A stretch of DNA of 16,393 nucleotides from Ruminococcus sp. UBA6407 (GCA_002438605.1 DJPR01000013.1:1-16393), one strand, 5' to 3'. Counted from the stretch's first letter, positions 7,581 through 15,703 are shown. Numbers and translations are program-made. The notes: generated from the sequence alone by a model not told the origin.

Positions 7581-9229
7581 CCAAAAAGATATTTTATTCC
7601 ATTTTTCTCGTGGCAATTGCAGTATTGCTTGCGTGCTTTTCAATAATTATGGGAGTTCTCTATGACTACTCGAATACAATTCAGAAAAATCATATGAAGG
7701 ACGAGCTTGAACTTGTGGCACAGGCTGTTGAAACAAGCGGAGTTCAGTATCTTGAAAGACTTGAAACGGACAGCTGCAGAATAACTCTTGTTTCATCAGA
7801 CGGTGATGTGCTTTATGACTCAAAGACAAGTGCAGATAAAATGGAAAATCACGCAAAGCGTGAAGAAATAAAGGAAGCTCTTAAAAAAGGATTTGGTGAA
7901 AGCTCACGCTATTCCGCAACGCTTACAGAGGAAACATTTTATTATGCAAAAAAGCTTGCAAACGGAAATGTTGTTCGTGTTTCCGTAGACCATGCTACTA
8001 TGCTTACTCTTGTTCTGGGAATGCTGACGCCGATAATAATAGTTCTGATTGGTGCACTTGCTTTGTCAATATTCCTTGCTTACAGAATTTCAAAGAGAAT
8101 TGTAGAACCGCTTAACTCAATAGATCTTGACAAACCGTTTGAAAATGAAGCATATGACGAGCTTGCACCCCTCCTTACGCATATTGAACGTCAGAAAGAG
8201 CAGATTCACAATCAATATAAAGAGCTTGAGGTCAGGAAAAGTGAATTTTATGCCGTAATCGAAAATATGAACGAGGGACTTGTACTGTTAAGCAGGGATT
8301 ATACGGTATTAAGCATCAATCCTGCGGCAGGTGCGTTTTTCTCAGCGTCACCCGAATGCATCGGAAAGGATTTTCTGACGCTGGAAAGAAATCACGAGAT
8401 AAACAAGGCTCTTGACAATGCGGTTCAGGACGGCAGAAGTGAGATTGAAGTAAGCAGAAACGGACATGAGTGTCAGCTTAACATAAGCCGCATAGGTTCG
8501 GATGAACAGACAAGCGGAGTTGTAATACTTGTGTTCGACATAAGCGATAAGGTTTTTGCTGAACGCAACCGAAAGGAATTTACCGCAAATGTTTCACATG
8601 AGCTGAAAACACCGCTTCAGTCAATCATGGGAAGTGCGGAACTGCTTGAGAATGGCTTGGTAAAAGCAGATGATGTTCCGAAATTTATCGGACGCATCAG
8701 AAGTGAGGCAGCCAGACTTGTAACGCTTATTGAGGACATAATCAGACTCTCTCAGCTTGATGAAAGTACAGATTTTCCGTTGGAGGACGCTGACATCTAT
8801 GAAATTGCAAAGGACGAAGCCGAAATGCTTTCACTTACGGCTCAGAAACGGAATGTAACTATATCGGTTAAGGGAAAAAGCACAGTAATTCATGCTCCTA
8901 AACAGCTTTTGCATGAGATAATTTACAATCTCTGCGACAATGCCATAAAGTATAATAAGGAGGGCGGCTCGGTTGAGGTTTCGGTTGAAGAATCCGATAA
9001 TAACGTAATACTTTCTGTTTCCGATACGGGAATAGGTATTCCTTTGGATAATCAAAGCAGAGTTTTTGAACGCTTTTATCGTGTGGATAAGAGTCATTCA
9101 AAGGAAACAGGCGGTACAGGACTGGGACTTTCAATTGTAAAGCACGCTGTTCAGTATTTGAATGGTAAAATAAGTCTTGAAAGCACTGTAGGAAAAGGAA
9201 CAAAAATCAGTGTTGCCTTCAGGGTGTGA
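7577..9229 (+). CDS. phoR: Phosphate regulon sensor histidine kinase PhoR
   Basis: Membrane sensor kinase, 550 aa. Order of parts: TM1 (about 7-29), an extracytoplasmic domain (about 30-140), TM2 (about 143-168), a HAMP-like linker, and a PAS domain (about 222-325, starting EFYAVIENMNEGLVLL). The HisKA domain carries His341 in NVSHELKTPLQS. The HATPase domain has the N box around Asn455 (NLCDNAIKYN), G1 DTGIGIP (483-489), the F box and G2 GTGLGLSIV (513-521). All catalytic boxes are intact. The extracytoplasmic loop is larger than in E. coli PhoR and similar to Bacillus/Clostridium PhoR. Last gene of the operon, overlapping phoB by 4 nt. I see no classical terminator directly after it. Confidence 0.95.
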   Translation: MTKKIFYSIFLVAIAVLLACFSIIMGVLYDYSNTIQKNHMKDELELVAQAVETSGVQYLERLETDSCRITLVSSDGDVLYDSKTSADKMENHAKREEIKEALKKGFGESSRYSATLTEETFYYAKKLANGNVVRVSVDHATMLTLVLGMLTPIIIVLIGALALSIFLAYRISKRIVEPLNSIDLDKPFENEAYDELAPLLTHIERQKEQIHNQYKELEVRKSEFYAVIENMNEGLVLLSRDYTVLSINPAAGAFFSASPECIGKDFLTLERNHEINKALDNAVQDGRSEIEVSRNGHECQLNISRIGSDEQTSGVVILVFDISDKVFAERNRKEFTANVSHELKTPLQSIMGSAELLENGLVKADDVPKFIGRIRSEAARLVTLIEDIIRLSQLDESTDFPLEDADIYEIAKDEAEMLSLTAQKRNVTISVKGKSTVIHAPKQLLHEIIYNLCDNAIKYNKEGGSVEVSVEESDNNVILSVSDTGIGIPLDNQSRVFERFYRVDKSHSKETGGTGLGLSIVKHAVQYLNGKISLESTVGKGTKISVAFRV

Positions 9230-9246
9230 TAAAGTCAAAAAACGGA

Positions 9247-9275
9247 TTTCCAAAGGGAAATTAATCCTTTGGGCA
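9247..9275. repeat. Solo hairpin related to the repeat at 16001
   Basis: CCAAAGG (9250-9256) and CCTTTGG (9266-9272) form a 7-bp stem. The flanks TTTCCAAAGGG and CCTTTGGGCAG nearly match the first hairpin of the large repeat at 16001-16030. It lies 20 bp after the phoR stop but has no T tract, so it is not a standard terminator; it may stabilise the 3' end of the pst-pho mRNA. Confidence 0.5.
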
Positions 9276-9319
9276 GGGCAATATTTGAAATTTCTTGCGG
9301 TTATGCCTTAAGGTTAATG

Positions 9320-9325
9320 TATAAT
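9320..9325 (+). promoter_or_regulatory. Likely -10 of the Mn catalase promoter
   Basis: TATAAT (9320-9325) lies 47 bp before the ATG at 9373. No good -35 is found at 16-18 bp; TTGCGG (9295-9300) is 19 bp away. An alternative sigma factor or an activator may be involved. Confidence 0.4.
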
Positions 9326-9372
9326 CTGCCTCATAATGCTGATAATAGAGCATGAGAATGGAGGCTGATATT

Positions 9373-10041
9373 ATGTTTAAGCATGAAAAAATGTTATTTC
9401 ATCCTGTTGGTGTGGAAAAACCAAATCCGCAGTATGCGGCACTTTTACAAGAACAGCTTGGCGGCGGCAATGGTGAATTAAAGTCAGCAATGCAATATAT
9501 GTCACAAAGTTTCAGAATAAAAGACCCGGAAATCAAGGACTTATTTCTGGATATTGCAGCAGAAGAACTGGGTCACATGGAAATGGTCGCTCAAACGATA
9601 AATCTGCTTAACGGACATGATGTAGACGCACAGGCAGTTTCTGCCGGTGAAATTGAATCGCACGTTTTATTGGGCTTAAATCCTGGACTTATAAATGCGT
9701 CAGGCTATTCGTGGACAGCAGACTACGTTACAGTTACGGGAGATTTATGTGCAGACCTTTTATCCAATATTGCATCAGAGCAGAGAGCAAAGGTTGTTTA
9801 CGAATATCTTTACCGTCAGATTTCAGACAAAAAGGTGCGTGAAACAATTGATTTTCTTTTAAATCGTGAAGAAGCACATAACGCAATGTTCCGAGAAGCC
9901 TTTAATAAGGTGCAGAATACAGGGTCAAACAGAGATTTTGGAACAACAAAGGCTGCAAGAATGTATTTCAGTATGTCAGAGCCTTCACCATCGGAAAACA
10001 GATTTGCAAAAACAGATGTAAAACCGCCGTCATTTCAGTAA
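9373..10041 (+). CDS. Manganese catalase family protein (CotJC-like)
   Basis: Ferritin-fold dimanganese catalase that would convert hydrogen peroxide to water and oxygen. The start at 9373 is chosen because GGAGG (9360-9364) is 8 nt upstream; an in-frame ATG at 9352 lies in front of that site. The product is 222 aa. All five ligands of the Lactobacillus plantarum enzyme (Glu35, Glu66, His69, Glu148, His181) have counterparts with matching spacing: Glu35, Glu65 and His68 in EELGH, Glu136 in SEQRA, and His169 in REEAH. It is shorter than the L. plantarum enzyme (266 aa) and closer to spore-coat CotJC (189 aa). No cotJA/cotJB lies beside it, so spore association is open. Peroxide defence fits an anaerobe carrying an oxygen-sensitive iron-sulfur operon next door. 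Confidence 0.9.
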   Translation: MFKHEKMLFHPVGVEKPNPQYAALLQEQLGGGNGELKSAMQYMSQSFRIKDPEIKDLFLDIAAEELGHMEMVAQTINLLNGHDVDAQAVSAGEIESHVLLGLNPGLINASGYSWTADYVTVTGDLCADLLSNIASEQRAKVVYEYLYRQISDKKVRETIDFLLNREEAHNAMFREAFNKVQNTGSNRDFGTTKAARMYFSMSEPSPSENRFAKTDVKPPSFQ

Positions 10042-10085
10042 AAAAAACACCCCCTCGGACTGACAGTCCAAAGGGGGTTATTTTT
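10041..10085. terminator. Bidirectional terminator between Mn catalase and psd
   Basis: ACCCCCT (10049-10055) pairs with AGGGGGT (10072-10078), with a nested GGACT/AGTCC stem (10057-10061/10065-10069). A run of seven A on the left and TTATTTTT on the right give a T tract in either direction, serving the convergent genes. Confidence 0.9.
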
Positions 10086-10953
10086 ATAATAATTTATATC
10101 CGATTTTTTCTCCCATTTTAACAACAGTTTCAAATCCCTGAGCAGTATTTTCAAGAAATTCCGCACATGGAATAATCTTATTCTTTTCAACAAGAAGAAC
10201 GATTGTAGAACCTCCGAAAAGGAACATTCCCTTTTCTTCACCCTTTTCAAAGTGATAACAGCCATGATGATTTAGTATTTTGCCGACCATCATAGCTCCG
10301 ACCTCAACCTGAGTTACGTCACCGAAGTTTTTGGTGTGAAGAACAGTATACTCACGAGAATTTCTTTTGTATATATTGCAGTTTTTAAGTGCAATAGGAT
10401 TTACAGTGTGAAGCTCGCCGTTTATGTGGATATTTTTATGCTTAAACCCTCTGTCGATATAGCAGTAGCGGTGATAATCGTCCACTTCAAGACGAAAAAT
10501 CATACACCAGCCGTCCTTGTATTTTTTTGCAAGTGACGAGTTATTGACGAGGTCTGCAATTCTGTAAAAGCTGTTTTTTATTTTAAACGTGCTGCTGCTG
10601 TGGATTTTATATACGGAAAGTTTTGCATCACATGGACTTATGAATGCATTTGCGGCAAGCTCAATCGGACGTTTTCCGCTTTTTACCCTGCGTGTGAAAA
10701 AGTCATTATAGCTTTTTATGCCGTTCATCTGATACTCGGATATATTAATGTTATTCTTTCTGATAAACGGCTTTATAAGCGGAGCTGAGAATCCGGAGTC
10801 CATAAAAGCTCCTGCGGCTTTTGATACGGTCGGCTGAGTGAGAATTTTTAATAAACAGCGTCCTGCAAAAGTTCCGTAAAGGGATTTAAGGATAAGCTCC
10901 TGACTGTTATCCGCTTTTTTTATGATTTCACCTTTTCTGTTTTTTATATTCAT
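10084..10953 (-). CDS. psd: Phosphatidylserine decarboxylase
   Basis: Pyruvoyl-dependent enzyme that makes phosphatidylethanolamine from phosphatidylserine at the membrane. The 289-aa proenzyme has the self-cleavage site FGGST (246-250), where Ser249 would become the pyruvoyl group; GGST replaces the LGST of E. coli. Asp109 in SPCDAKL and His161 in DDYHRYCY match the Asp-His-Ser self-cleavage triad. MNGIKSYNDFFTR (76-88) is the typical N-terminal motif. The start overlaps the stop of the upstream 411-aa gene by 4 nt (ATGA, 10950-10953), so it is the last gene of an operon with the reductive activase genes. No phosphatidylserine synthase gene is in the window. Confidence 0.95.
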   Translation of the reverse strand: MNIKNRKGEIIKKADNSQELILKSLYGTFAGRCLLKILTQPTVSKAAGAFMDSGFSAPLIKPFIRKNNINISEYQMNGIKSYNDFFTRRVKSGKRPIELAANAFISPCDAKLSVYKIHSSSTFKIKNSFYRIADLVNNSSLAKKYKDGWCMIFRLEVDDYHRYCYIDRGFKHKNIHINGELHTVNPIALKNCNIYKRNSREYTVLHTKNFGDVTQVEVGAMMVGKILNHHGCYHFEKGEEKGMFLFGGSTIVLLVEKNKIIPCAEFLENTAQGFETVVKMGEKIGYKLL

Positions 10954-12185
10954 GTTCGTTTCTTAGCATTGGCAAGCATAAGCTTTATGCGATTCTCCTG
11001 ATTTACTCTTGTAGCACCGGGGTCATAGTCGATTGCAACAATGTTTGCATCAGGGAAGTCCGCCTTGATTGCTCTTGACATACCCTTTGCAACTATGTGA
11101 TTAGGCAGACAGCCGAAAGGCTGGGCACAAACGATATTTTCCGTTCCTGATTCGGCAAGAGCCGCCATTTCTGCTGGGATAAGCCAGCCCTCACCCATTG
11201 AAACCCCCTGATTGATGTATTTGTCAGCCATTTTACGCAAATGCTCAAAGTCATGCGGAGCTGTAAATACACCATGCTTTTTCATTGTTCTGATAAGCTC
11301 CTTTTGCTTTCCGTAGATAAGCTTATATCCAAGACCGTTAAGAACAGTCGATTTGCTTCTGAAGCTGTAAAGCTTGCCGTCTACCGCCGTACTTACCGCA
11401 CAGTACATAACAAATTCGAGAAGTGACGGTACAACAGGTTCACAGCCCTCTGAAATCAGGAAGTCCTCAAGGTGATTATTTGCAAGGGGAGAGTATTTAA
11501 CATAAATCTCCCCGACAATTCCAACCTGAATTTTCTTTACCTTGCTGCGTTCAATTGCAGCAAAATCGTCAAGGATTTCCTTGTAAAGCTTTGAGGTTTT
11601 CATATATTTTGTGCCTGTTCTGAACAGCTTTTGCAGTTTGGACTGCCATTTATCAAGAACCTTTTTTGAAGTTCCCTTTACAAGCTCATAAGGTCTGCAC
11701 TGATTGTATACAGTCATGAGCAAATCGCCGTAGAGAACTGCATACAGCAGTTTAAGGAACATTATCGGAGTTATTTTGAAACCGCTGTCCTTTTCGAGTC
11801 CGCTGAAATTGAGTGAAACAACGGGAACCTGAGGAAAGTTTTCATAAGCACATTTTCTTAAAAGGTGAATATAATTTGATGCTCGGCAGCCGCCGCCCGT
11901 CTGAGTTATGAGCAGAGCAGTTTTATTCGGGTCATAGCGTCCGCTTTTGAGAGCCTCCATAAACTGACCTATAACGAGAAGTGCAGGATAGCAGGTATCA
12001 TTATGGACATTTTTGAGCCCCTCGTCCACAACGGCTCTTGAATCAGTCTGTAAAAGCTCCATTTTATAGCCGTAAGCCTCAAAAATGCTGATAAGCAGTT
12101 TGAAATGTATAGGCAGCATATCGGGAACCAAAATTGTATGGGTCTTTTTCATATCTTCAGTAAACTTTGCATATTGTACAGCCAT
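10950..12185 (-). CDS. HgdB/BcrC-like partner protein of the activase (acyl-CoA dehydratase activase-related; candidate plasmalogen synthase subunit)
   Basis: The 411-aa protein matches the C-terminal third of the roughly 1400-aa fused BadF/2-hydroxyglutaryl-CoA dehydratase-like proteins of Clostridia (COG3581-type region). Candidate cluster or active-site cysteines are Cys65 in HNDTCYPALL, Cys100 in TQTGGGCRASNY and a late QPFGCLPNHI; the last resembles VSFGCGIDAI near the end of its upstream neighbour. No signal peptide or membrane segment. The start ATG at 12185 is 1 nt past the upstream stop, with GGAGG in the end of that gene, so the two are translationally coupled and in different frames. 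Partner of the activase in radical-type reduction of an acyl group is inferred from family. The two-gene plasmalogen synthase of Clostridium perfringens (plsA/plsR) has the same general make-up. Confidence 0.85.
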   Translation of the reverse strand: MAVQYAKFTEDMKKTHTILVPDMLPIHFKLLISIFEAYGYKMELLQTDSRAVVDEGLKNVHNDTCYPALLVIGQFMEALKSGRYDPNKTALLITQTGGGCRASNYIHLLRKCAYENFPQVPVVSLNFSGLEKDSGFKITPIMFLKLLYAVLYGDLLMTVYNQCRPYELVKGTSKKVLDKWQSKLQKLFRTGTKYMKTSKLYKEILDDFAAIERSKVKKIQVGIVGEIYVKYSPLANNHLEDFLISEGCEPVVPSLLEFVMYCAVSTAVDGKLYSFRSKSTVLNGLGYKLIYGKQKELIRTMKKHGVFTAPHDFEHLRKMADKYINQGVSMGEGWLIPAEMAALAESGTENIVCAQPFGCLPNHIVAKGMSRAIKADFPDANIVAIDYDPGATRVNQENRIKLMLANAKKRT

Positions 12186-12186
12186 T

Positions 12187-15126
12187 TTATCCCTCCTGTT
12201 CCTTGCCTTTTATTGCGGCTTCAAGACTTCTTAAACGGATTTTAGCCGCACCCAGATTATTTATTTCATCTATTTTAAGCTGAGTGTAAAGCTTGCCCTT
12301 GCTTTCGAGTATTGAACGAACCTCATCGGTAGTAATTGCGTCAATTCCGCAGCCGAAGGATACAAGCTGAACCAGCTGCATATCAGGCTGAGTTGTAACA
12401 TACTCGGCAGCTCTGTAAAGACGCGAATGATATGTCCACTGATTAAGGACAGCAAGCTTTGGAGAATGTGCGAGAGGAGCAACGCTCTGCTCCGTAACAA
12501 CAGCCATTCCCAGACTTGTTATAAGCTTATGTATGCCGTGGTTTATTTCCTTGTCCACATGATAAGGACGGCCGGCAAGAACAATTATATTTCTGCCCTC
12601 TGTACGAGCCTGACGTATTATTTCGTCTGCTTTTTTAGCAATATCATTGATATGTGCCTCCATAGCCTCATAAGCCTTGTCTACAGCCGCAGGTATTTTG
12701 CCCTTGATGTTATACTCCTTGAGCGTTTCAGCCATAACCTTAATAACATTTTTGCGTCTGTTGAGGTCCATGTAAGGATATTTGAAGTTTTTGGCATTAA
12801 GGCGTGAATTGTTTGCAAAAAGCAGTTCGGGATAATATGCAACGATAGGACAGTTGAAATGATTATCACTTTCTCCCTCGTCAATATTATAGCTCATGCA
12901 GGGATAGAAAATGAAGTCAACACCCTTGTTGAGCAGACATTCAATATGTCCGTGAGCCAGTTTGGCAGGATAGCAGACCGTATCTGACGGAATTGTGTGC
13001 TGTCCGAGATAATACATTTCTCTGGAGCTTTCATCAGACAGTACAGTTTCAAATCCAAGCTCCGTAAAGAGAGTATGCCAGAAAGGAAGCTGTTCATAGA
13101 AGCTGAGTGCAAGAGGCAGCCCGACCTTTGCAATAGGATTTTTCGGGTGAACGTCCTTGCCTGTATTAATTATACTTGTATATTTATAATCGTAAAGACT
13201 TGGTGCGGACTTTGTTTTTGTTTTTCCGCCGCCCTTTTCACAGCGGTTGCCTGAAATAAAGCGTCCGCCGTTTTTAAATGTTATCACATTCAATGCACAG
13301 TTTGCGGTACAGCCGCCGCAGTTAAGACTTTTTGATGTATAGCTGAAATGTTCAAGTTCCTCTGCTGAGATGAGCGAGGATTTTTCGATGTTTTTTTCCT
13401 TTGCGTACAATGCACAGCCCAATGCACCCATAAGTCCTGAAACGGCAGGGCGGATTACATTTCTTCCAAGCTCCTTTTCAAATGAACGCAGAACAGCGTC
13501 ATTCAGGAATGTGCCGCCCTGAACAACAATATTTTTGCCAAGCTCGTCAACAGATTTTGCTCGTATAACCTTATAAATCGCATTTTTGATAATTGATGAT
13601 GAAAGACCTGCTGAAATATCCTCAACGGTTGCACCGTCCTTCTGAGCCTGCTTAACGCTGCTGTTCATAAATACGGTACAGCGTGAACCAAGGTCAACAG
13701 GCTTTTTAGCGAAAAGTCCAAGCTGAGAAAATTCTGCAATATCATATCCGAGAGCCATTGCAAAGGTCTGAATAAATGAACCGCAGCCTGACGAACAAGC
13801 CTCGTTTAGCATAATGCTGTCGATACTGCCGTTTTTGATTTTAAAGCATTTTATATCCTGACCGCCTATGTCAATGATAAAGTCAACATCGGGACAGAAG
13901 TATGACGCAGCTTTAAAGTGAGCAACCGTTTCAACAATTCCGAAATCTATGTTAAGACCTGCTTTTATAAGCTCTTCGCCGTAGCCTGTTACAGCCGAAC
14001 CCTTTATAGTGATTTCAGGATTCATTTCCTTGTATATTTCCTTGAGCTTTCTGACGATTCTGTCAAGCGGCTGTCCTTTGTTTGAGGCATAGTAGCTGTA
14101 AAGGAGTCCGCCGTTTTCGGAAATAAGGACAAGCTTGGTAGTCGTAGAGCCTGCATCAATTCCGAGGTATGCATTGCCTTTATATATACGGATATCCTCA
14201 TATTTGAGGTCATATTGTTTATGGCGTTCAATAAATTCATCATATTGTGCCTGAGATTCAAAAAGCGGCTCACCTGTTACTATATTAGCTGATGCCTTTG
14301 CAGTTGATATTTTATTAAGAAGTTTATCTATGGTATATGTATCTGTTGAGTTTGACGCAAATACTGCACAGCCGTATGCCACAAACACAGGAGCTTCCTG
14401 CGGAAAAACTGCATTATCTTCGGTAAGTCCGAGAGTTTTAACGAAAGCACGTCTTAATCCTTTCAGGAATGACAACGGGCCGCCGAGAAAAAGTACACGT
14501 CCCTCAATTGAACGTCCCTGAGCAAGACCAGAAACGGTCTGGTCAACGACCGCCTGAAAAATACTTGCAGCAATATCTTCTCTTGCCGCCCCCTGATTAA
14601 GCAGCGGCTGAATGTCGGACTTTGCAAAAACTCCGCATCGTGAAGCAATCGGATATACCTTTTCTGCATTTTCGGACAGCTTATCAAGCTCATCGGCAGA
14701 AATGCCGAGAAGTGTAGCCATCTGGTCAATGAACGCACCTGTACCGCCTGCACATGAACCGTTCATACGCTGTTCCACGCCGCCGGTAAAGAAAATTATT
14801 TTGGCGTCCTCGCCGCCGAGTTCGATAACAACGTCTGTATCAGGTTCTTTTTCCTTAACTGCAATAAATGCAGCCTGAACCTCCTGAACAAAAGGAATGT
14901 CTGCACTTTCTGCAAGTCCGAGTCCTGCCGAGCCTGTAATGCAGACTTTAAATTCAGCATCACTGAACTGTCTGCGTATTATGCCAAGCTGTTCATAGAC
15001 CGTTTCCTTGACCTTTGAAAGATGCCTTTGATATTTGGAATAGATTATTTGGTTATCTGAATCAATGATAACAGTTTTAACGGTAGTAGACCCGACGTCA
15101 ATACCAAGGGAATAGCAATTTGCCAT
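12187..15126 (-). CDS. Tandem BadF/HgdC-type activase with HgdB-like C-terminal domains (candidate anaerobic plasmalogen synthase)
   Basis: The ATG at 15126 is preferred: GAGGT (15139-15135) lies 8 nt upstream, whereas the in-frame GTG at 15135 falls inside that site. The product is 979 aa. Activase repeat 1 (about 5-260) has LGIDVGSTTVK, GGEDAK, Cys125 in CAGGTG and Cys164 in SRCGVF. Repeat 2 (about 319-575) has LGIDAGSTTTK, GGQDIK, Cys444 in ACSSGCG and Cys483 in SRCTVF. Both cysteine pairs are 39 residues apart, as are Cys127 and Cys166 that hold the 4Fe-4S cluster of Acidaminococcus HgdC. A CGGCTANC cluster (603-610) follows, then a DUF2229-like region (665-770) and a segment with AGRPYHVDKEIN (851-862) and VSFGCGID (922-929). 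The activase would use ATP to drive low-potential electron transfer. First gene of the psd operon. Confidence 0.9.
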   Translation of the reverse strand: MANCYSLGIDVGSTTVKTVIIDSDNQIIYSKYQRHLSKVKETVYEQLGIIRRQFSDAEFKVCITGSAGLGLAESADIPFVQEVQAAFIAVKEKEPDTDVVIELGGEDAKIIFFTGGVEQRMNGSCAGGTGAFIDQMATLLGISADELDKLSENAEKVYPIASRCGVFAKSDIQPLLNQGAAREDIAASIFQAVVDQTVSGLAQGRSIEGRVLFLGGPLSFLKGLRRAFVKTLGLTEDNAVFPQEAPVFVAYGCAVFASNSTDTYTIDKLLNKISTAKASANIVTGEPLFESQAQYDEFIERHKQYDLKYEDIRIYKGNAYLGIDAGSTTTKLVLISENGGLLYSYYASNKGQPLDRIVRKLKEIYKEMNPEITIKGSAVTGYGEELIKAGLNIDFGIVETVAHFKAASYFCPDVDFIIDIGGQDIKCFKIKNGSIDSIMLNEACSSGCGSFIQTFAMALGYDIAEFSQLGLFAKKPVDLGSRCTVFMNSSVKQAQKDGATVEDISAGLSSSIIKNAIYKVIRAKSVDELGKNIVVQGGTFLNDAVLRSFEKELGRNVIRPAVSGLMGALGCALYAKEKNIEKSSLISAEELEHFSYTSKSLNCGGCTANCALNVITFKNGGRFISGNRCEKGGGKTKTKSAPSLYDYKYTSIINTGKDVHPKNPIAKVGLPLALSFYEQLPFWHTLFTELGFETVLSDESSREMYYLGQHTIPSDTVCYPAKLAHGHIECLLNKGVDFIFYPCMSYNIDEGESDNHFNCPIVAYYPELLFANNSRLNAKNFKYPYMDLNRRKNVIKVMAETLKEYNIKGKIPAAVDKAYEAMEAHINDIAKKADEIIRQARTEGRNIIVLAGRPYHVDKEINHGIHKLITSLGMAVVTEQSVAPLAHSPKLAVLNQWTYHSRLYRAAEYVTTQPDMQLVQLVSFGCGIDAITTDEVRSILESKGKLYTQLKIDEINNLGAAKIRLRSLEAAIKGKEQEG

Positions 15127-15159
15127 ATAACGCACCTCAATCTTTTTATCTCAAAGACT

Positions 15160-15165
15160 ATTATA
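15160..15165 (-). promoter_or_regulatory. Probable -10 of the activase-psd operon
   Basis: TATAAT on the minus strand (15165-15160) lies 33 bp before the ATG at 15126. The -35 is weak (TTTTAT at 17 bp). The region 15166-15310 is otherwise very AT-rich, with long T runs at 15250-15290, and no gene was seen. Confidence 0.45.
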
Positions 15166-15319
15166 CAACATTTTCAAACAAAATAAAAGTGATTTATAAA
15201 TTTTCTTTCGTTAATATTTTTGGCAGAAAAATTCTATAAAGCATTTTTACTGTATTTTTTTATTTTTATTTTATTTTATTGTTAATGTTGATGTTTTTGA
15301 GTTTTTTTCAAATAATCTA

Positions 15320-15348
15320 TTGACAAAGAAGCCCGAATGTGATAAAAT
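15320..15348 (+). promoter_or_regulatory. Promoter of the tRNA-Gly-Arg-His operon
   Basis: TTGACA (15320-15325), a 17-bp spacer and TAAAAT (15343-15348). This is near consensus and lies 35 bp upstream of the first tRNA. Confidence 0.88.
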
Positions 15349-15383
15349 GTTTACTGTTGAAACCAATAAATGCGGTTTAAGGT

Positions 15384-15457
<74 letters not shown>

Positions 15458-15459
15458 AT

Positions 15460-15536
15460 GCGCCTTTAACTCAGCTGGATAGAGTAACTGCCTTCTAAGC
15501 AGTAAGCCATTGGTTCGAGTCCAATAAGGCGCGCCA
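15460..15536 (+). tRNA. tRNA-Arg (anticodon TCT)
   Basis: Acceptor GCGCCTT/AAGGCGC, discriminator G and encoded CCA. Anticodon stem ACTGC/GCAGT encloses CTTCTAA, giving TCT (reads AGA/AGG). All stems are intact. Confidence 0.97.
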
Positions 15537-15540
15537 AAAT

Positions 15541-15569
15541 TCGAAACGCTCCATAGTCGGAGCGATTCG
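15541..15569 (+). other. Hairpin between tRNA-Arg and tRNA-His
   Basis: CGCTCC (15547-15552) pairs with GGAGCG (15559-15564), and flanking CGAA/TTCG extends the stem. Only a short, interrupted T stretch follows, so it may be a processing signal or a leaky terminator that lowers tRNA-His expression. Confidence 0.5.
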
Positions 15570-15582
15570 TTTATATGCACAT

Positions 15583-15660
15583 GGTGGGTGTAGCTTAGTT
15601 GGTTAAAGCGTCGGATTGTGGTCCCGAAGACCGTGGGTTCGAATCCCATCTCCCACCCCA
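15583..15660 (+). tRNA. tRNA-His (anticodon GTG)
   Basis: G at 15583 pairs with discriminator C73, giving the extra G-1 that marks tRNA-His. Anticodon loop TTGTGGT reads GTG, and CCA is encoded (15658-15660). The D and T arms are regular. Two apparent mismatches occur: U6-U67 in the acceptor stem and A31-C39 closing the anticodon stem. Confidence 0.95.
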
Positions 15661-15667
15661 GAAGAAT

Positions 15668-15703
15668 AAGCACTTTCTCAAATGAGAAAGTGCTTTTTGT
15701 TTT
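15668..15703 (+). terminator. Terminator of the tRNA operon
   Basis: A perfect 12-bp stem, AGCACTTTCTCA (15669-15680) with TGAGAAAGTGCT (15683-15694), is followed by TTTTGTTTT. It begins 8 bp after tRNA-His. Confidence 0.95.

Noticed and set aside
12427..12807. 126-aa plus-strand frame opposite the activase gene
   Set aside because: It has no ribosome site, and the minus-strand frame carries conserved domains throughout.
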